Shown here piece by piece: positions 40,801 through 64,000 of a stretch of DNA of 64,000 nt; the first letter of the stretch is position 1, and every line of letters starts with the position of its first letter. The notes beneath the pieces are model-generated. The model had not been told where the DNA came from and searched no databases. It worked only from the letters and a program-made list of their open reading frames with translations. The stretch is from Sitta carolinensis. Lineage: Eukaryota; Chordata; Aves; Passeriformes; Sittidae. The position numbers were made by a program, and so were the translations under genes. The stretch is from the NCBI GenBank assembly GCA_032173965.1, contig CM063283.1, positions 111,919,108-111,983,107 on the forward strand. The letters are read 5' to 3'.

Positions 40801-43800
40801 CAGAAAGAAGCAAAACCTGCCAGCTTTGAGGGAAAAATATGAAACAGCTGGTGCCACACCATCTTACTTGACTAATGCCCTAATTTTACAACATATACAA
40901 TAAATACACCGTGCTGCCTTTAAAAAGCTCAGGGCTTAAAATGATGGACTTTTTAAAGAGGCGCTTAGATGGAGGGAAGAGGGAGATGATAAACGATCAC
41001 AAGACCCTAAGCTAAGCGCCTTTGAGGTCGGATATTCAAAAAAGAAAGTGAAAGTAACTTTTAAGGGAATTCGGGCAAAAAACCAGACAGGTTGGCAAAC
41101 GCCCCTTGGGCTCCACCTGGCGAGGACGGAGCGCGGAGCAGGGACTGGGGACAGGGATTTAGGGATGTCCCTTCGTCCCTGCCCCAACCGCATCCCAGGC
41201 AGCAACAGCCCGAAGTGTGAATCCACCAAACCATCAGCAGCTTCACCTCCCCGGCTTCGTGCTTCCTCTGCTCCACTCTGCCCCACACCGAAATGAAAAG
41301 CTGAAGCAGGAATATCTGCGATTCGGGAATAAGCAGGGAAAATAAATCACCTCGGAGCTAAACTTGGCTGCCTCCCCCTCCTGCCAGGGTCAGATGGGAT
41401 CTGCAGCAGCTCTGCTTCCCCCGCAACAGCCAGAAGTTGGAATTGAGAGTTGCAGGAGGAATTTGGACGGATATAATTTATCAGCTTTGAAGTTCGACTG
41501 AATAGGATTTAAAGACACGCAGAATAGGTTGAAAGAATTAATCATTTATTTGACGCAGCATAAAATCTGATTTTTTAACATAGCGTTTATCTGAAAATGG
41601 CAAGACCTGAAAGTACAAAGTATCAATTTTTGGAAAATCGAATAATGAGGCTTGACAGTAAGTGGGATAGAGATCCTAACGTAACCTGAACATTGAATTA
41701 GAAAGGCTATACCCCTTTTTTCAAAGTTTTGATCCCATTTTATTTTCAGTCAATGTTAAAAACACTGTCTAATAAAAAACCACCAAACCAAAATAACAGG
41801 TGAAGAAATGCCTCTATAAATTGGAATAATTTTCTTAAAGGTGAAATCCTTTCCACACTTCCTGAATAACTATTAAATAACAGTTATTGTAGTGTTAAAA
41901 GCCTTAAAAGATCTCTGCATCTCCGTATAAAATGTGCAATAAAAAATGTGAACTGCCTGTTTCAGGTCAGTTTTAAACACTGAACTTTGTATAGTTTTTG
42001 CACGCACAGATTATTGGCTACCAAAGCAATTTTTCCCAGCACATATTGCAGTAATCCACATCTTTGTGCTATCAAGAAATTGTTGTCTTTTTATTACCTC
42101 CAAACATTCTCAACTCCATTTTTTTTTTTTTTTTTTTACCACAGAATTTTCCAAAGGACAACTGTGCTGCAAATACAGCCATTTAAACATTCAGCTCTGA
42201 AAACACAGGAGTGAACATGCCCTTTGCAGGTTTGACTTGGCCCTGTGAAAATTCCCCTCATCAGAGGGGGCCAGGATGAAAAAATTCTTACCAACAATGT
42301 CCTTGATTCAAGTGTTTAGCCTAAATACACATTGCTGTAAAATCAGTAATCTCAGTTGCTCAGCTGGAATTGATTTTACAACAAAAAAATGTTATGGACA
42401 GAGCCCTCACAGCTCCTGGTGGTCCTCCTCTCCACCCCTCTATTTCCTGAAGGTGAAAAACAAGGAGAATATACAGGAGCAGGGTGTATTTCCAAGTGGG
42501 ATGTGAAAGAACTCAGGGAATGCAGTCAAATGCACAAAGGAGTTCTTGGCAATCAGTAAAATTCAGGGACAATTGGCACAGGTAAAGTTCTGGCTCCAGT
42601 TCTTCTCCTAATGGCACAGCAAGGATTTCCAGCCTACAGTTAATTTTCAAAGCGTTAAGGAACGCCTTTAAAACAGGTCTGTGAATGGGAAACAAGAAAA
42701 ACGTATCTTTTCTTAGAAAGCTGAAATTGGAAAATGGAGATCTTAATCTTTTAGCAATGCTTTTTTTGGGGGGAATGAGAAGGGGTGAATGGCCTAGAAA
42801 ACAAATCAGAAAAATCAAATTTAAAACAAGCAAATTAGTAGGACAGAAACTGTACTAAAATACAAATATATTATTTTAAGTGATTGTTACCAATTAAAGA
42901 AAAAAAAAAAAAAAAGGAAGAGAACACTTATTGAGGACTACTTATTTTTAAATTCTAAAAATTACCTTTTGTGTTTTACCTTTTGGCTAGCTCAAAAGAA
43001 ATTCTGCACGCGCCTTTATGGTCTAATCTAAAATTCCCAGTATTTCAAAGACTACCTGACCACAAAGATCCAGTCAAATACAAACCATTCTTCTACTACT
43101 ACTGCACAGACATTGATGCCAGCATGTTTGATGGTTTCCTGTCCTGCTGCTCACAAATGCCACAGCTGGGGGTGAGAAAGAGTATTGTGTGCACTGCTGG
43201 TGGAGAGGGGGATATTCAGCAGCTGGGCAGTGATCCCACCTAAAGATGATCGTGCCCTGTGTCCACCTGGGAGTGGGTAATTCCCAGGAGCACCAAAAGG
43301 CACCTTGGAGGGCTGGCTTCCAAAATATTCAGGCAAGTGGGCCCTTGCCAGAGGAGATGGGGACTGTTGGATGCTGCACCTACAGCAGCTCCCGTCCCTC
43401 TCTTGGCCTTTGGGGTTTGGATCCCCCCCACCCAGGGGTGTGGCTGAAGCCAAGTGTTTCTGCTAGCATTCCCAAAGAGCCATTCCCAGCATGCTGGATT
43501 GCTCACAAGCCTGGATTAGCGTCTAGTTAAGCCTCAAAACCAGCAAATCTAACAGGCTCAGAAGATTGCTTGTATCCCATTTCCAACCTGTCTTGGCCTC
43601 TCTCAACAGCAGCAAGGACTTCAGCAGCCAGAAATGAACAATTTATCAGAGAGTCAAGTCTGACAGGAACTAATGTCTTGGTAAAAAGTACAGCCTTTTC
43701 TGGAAAGGATCAATCTGTTATGCTCTTGCAATTTTTAGTAGAAGCTAAAGGCATCCTATTTATTTTTCTTTCTGTAATTCCCTTTAATTGCAGCTCCAAA

Positions 43801-45849
43801 GGTCACTGTACCAACACCCTTCATTGCACTGCTCATATTGCTGTTTATATTCATGTCTGAGATGAGGATATGACAATCAACACCAGCCCAAAGAAATTTC
43901 CAGCAGCACAACCATTTTGTAATACCGGAAAATTTAAGGATCTCCCTTTCCCTCTCTGGAAATGTGCAGTGCTATGCAACTCTTACAAGCCTTTTAATAT
44001 TTAAAAGGAAAAGCTTGGTAGACAAATGGCTCACCCTTCGGAAAGACAAAGGCAGCTAATACACAACAAGGAACTGGATTGGATACTGAGAGGTTGACTT
44101 TCACTGATAAATTTTACAGTTGTTGAGCACAAGAGGTACCAAAACCCCATGACACACTGCATTTAGGCTGATTCAACATGCACATCCTAAACACAATCCT
44201 TCACCTTAAAAATGGAACAGTCCCCTCCATCTTACTTCTTTTACAGCACCTGAACAAGAGCCTTATTAAAATGCTTCATCTATTTCCCTCAGCATTTAAA
44301 TTTTAGCCAAAACCCCCATGATAATATTTCTAAAACTTGCGAAGGCAGCGGGATAGAATTAGCCTAGTCCCAGGGTTGGGCTCAGGTTTAACCACTCGAA
44401 CTCAAACCACACCCCCTCAAATCCATGCCGGTTGCACCGATGGTCTCAAATTACCTGCGAGGCTGCTGCCAGGGGAACGCAGCTTTCTGACACTTTCCTG
44501 GGACGTGAGGTCACATTCCCATCAGAGGAGAGCTGTGTCAGCAAGAAATATTGGTATTTCTTACAAGGGATGGATTGCAGTGCTCTGATTTGGAGCATCC
44601 TCTCTTCCATAATAAATAAAGGATATTTTCCGCTCTGCTTTCCATTTTTTTTTTTTTTTTCTCTCCTTAAGGTGTGGTTTATTCTTCCACCTGAAGTTGG
44701 TTAACAGAAACATAATGTATCTCACAACATAAATATTTTTTAGAAATATATAAGGAAAAGAGTTCACCATGAGTTACCAAGTGACTACACCTGGTTATAG
44801 TGTAGTCTATCACTGTGTTTCGTCTTCCATACAAAACTGCTCGAGACCATTATTTTTCTTAATGTGTTATAGGCTGAAAATGAACCCTCAAGGGTTTCCA
44901 TCACTCTCCTTGTTGCCAGAGCAACAAAGCAATGCTCACCTGAATTTCTGCCAGTGTAAGTATCAATTTACAAGCCCAGATGAAGTTTGTGCTGCTCGCA
45001 GGTGTCACTCACAGCATTTTCACTACACATTTTTAGTGTGAAGGAATGCCAGGAAAACTCCAGAATGTATCAGTATTTCATTTGCTCCTCTTCATTCAAG
45101 TATTTCCCTTAAAATATCTTAAGCAACGACATTCAAAGGGAAAGGGTAATACTTAAATCTTTCATATGAAATCCTGTGCACTAAGAAGACTTTGTTCACC
45201 AACTCAGCAGAAAGCTCATTCAAAAAGCCTACTCAGAACCTTTCCCAATAAATTCCTTCCTAAAACTCTTTGTGGTAAGGAGATAGGAGGTTCTGAGGTG
45301 AGGGGAGCAGTGATGAAACTTTTTAGGAGCTTACAAAGTCGTTTTCACTTTCTGAATTGAACGAGGGTTTATTGTTTAACTCTATCCATCCAAAATCCAT
45401 ACTGTGTTTCTGTTTGAAGCAAGTGACAGAAGCAGAACTTCTACTGCCATACTGTAGAAAAAGAAGGAATACAACTCTGAAGTTATTTGTTATGTGTAAA
45501 ACCAAACGCAGGAGGGTGAGGTGGAACTCTTAATTAATAGATATTAAGAAAGAGAGATAAGAAAATAGAGGAAAATAGAACACCGAGAAAACAGCTAAGC
45601 TCTACAGCTTATGTAATTCACAATTTTTCTCCTCTTAAAAACTAAGAGGCAGAGGAAGAAGGTGACAAACTCAAAATTCCCTCCTGTTTCCAACTCCAAA
45701 TTCCATGAGAAATCAGACATTGGATCACAGCATCAATTATTTTACTCTACTGAGCCAAGCAATCTGAAAGTGCAAGAATTGAAAAGAAAACCACAGGCAC
45801 TTCCAGTTATGACATGAAAGACACAAGTTAGTTAAAAAAAACCCCACAG
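40801..45849. other. FAM3B-BACE2 intergenic, right part
   Basis: Mostly AT-rich. A GC-richer island at about 41,050-41,290 is open on both strands but shows no recognisable protein. A 40-nt block at 44,995-45,037 recurs in BACE2. Otherwise nothing recognised. Confidence 0.5.
44995..45042 (+). repeat. Dispersed repeat, copy 1
   Basis: ctcgcaggtgtcactcacag followed by 'cattttcactacacattttt' recurs at 47,976-48,023, same orientation, with four substitutions plus a short length difference. Family unknown. Confidence 0.75.

Positions 45850-64000
<18,151 letters not shown>

Overview
The window is vertebrate nuclear DNA and almost certainly avian. Its genes are split by GT-AG introns, it is full of CR1 LINE 3' ends and avian endogenous-retrovirus LTRs, and it carries the gene order MX1 - FAM3B - BACE2, all three on the minus strand. 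The density of young-looking LTRs suggests a songbird (passerine), but this is an inference, not a proof. No prokaryotic, CRISPR, tRNA or rRNA features were seen.

Layout. (1) 1-6,590 is the 5' part of an interferon-induced Mx GTPase gene: an apparent non-coding first exon (~6,550-6,590) with an ISRE-like motif and TATA-like box upstream, then three coding exons (3,478-3,657; 1,824-2,016; 903-1,040) covering the N-terminus, the P-loop and the start of the G domain. The rest of the gene lies off the left edge. (2) 6,700-23,870 is the MX1-FAM3B intergenic region. It is a graveyard of mobile DNA: CR1 fragments, at least four LTR-type sequences, a retroviral remnant in which a polymerase fragment runs straight into an envelope tail, a perfect 28-bp inverted repeat, and an inverted pair of related LTRs about 10 kb apart. 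(3) 23,870-36,503 (coding span 24,076-36,503) is a complete FAM3B gene. All eight coding exons can be joined in phase to a 232-residue secreted cytokine-like protein. Its last intron holds a CR1 copy containing a roughly 1-kb minisatellite. The intron before exon 6 holds an unidentified, coding-like, stop-broken insertion on the opposite strand. A GC-rich promoter and a long CT/GA microsatellite lie at its 5' end. (4) 37,200-45,850 is the FAM3B-BACE2 intergenic region, AT-rich with few features. (5) 45,850-64,000 is the 3' two-thirds of BACE2: six coding exons, corresponding to human exons 4-9, encode the second catalytic aspartate, the rest of the protease domain, the transmembrane helix and the tail. 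The first exons lie off the right edge.

The three genes are neighbours by conserved synteny and do not form a pathway: MX1 is an antiviral GTPase, FAM3B a secreted metabolic factor and BACE2 a membrane aspartyl protease. I found no clear new multi-gene system. The items most worth checking are the unidentified insertion at 27,401-27,845, the perfect inverted repeat at 11,358-11,434, the CR1 copy flanked by ~58-bp direct repeats at 13,091-14,059, the CR1-embedded minisatellite, and the start-codon and splice-site ambiguities in FAM3B, MX1 and BACE2. All exon joins were worked out by eye from splice signals, reading phase and remembered family sequence. No alignment was run.
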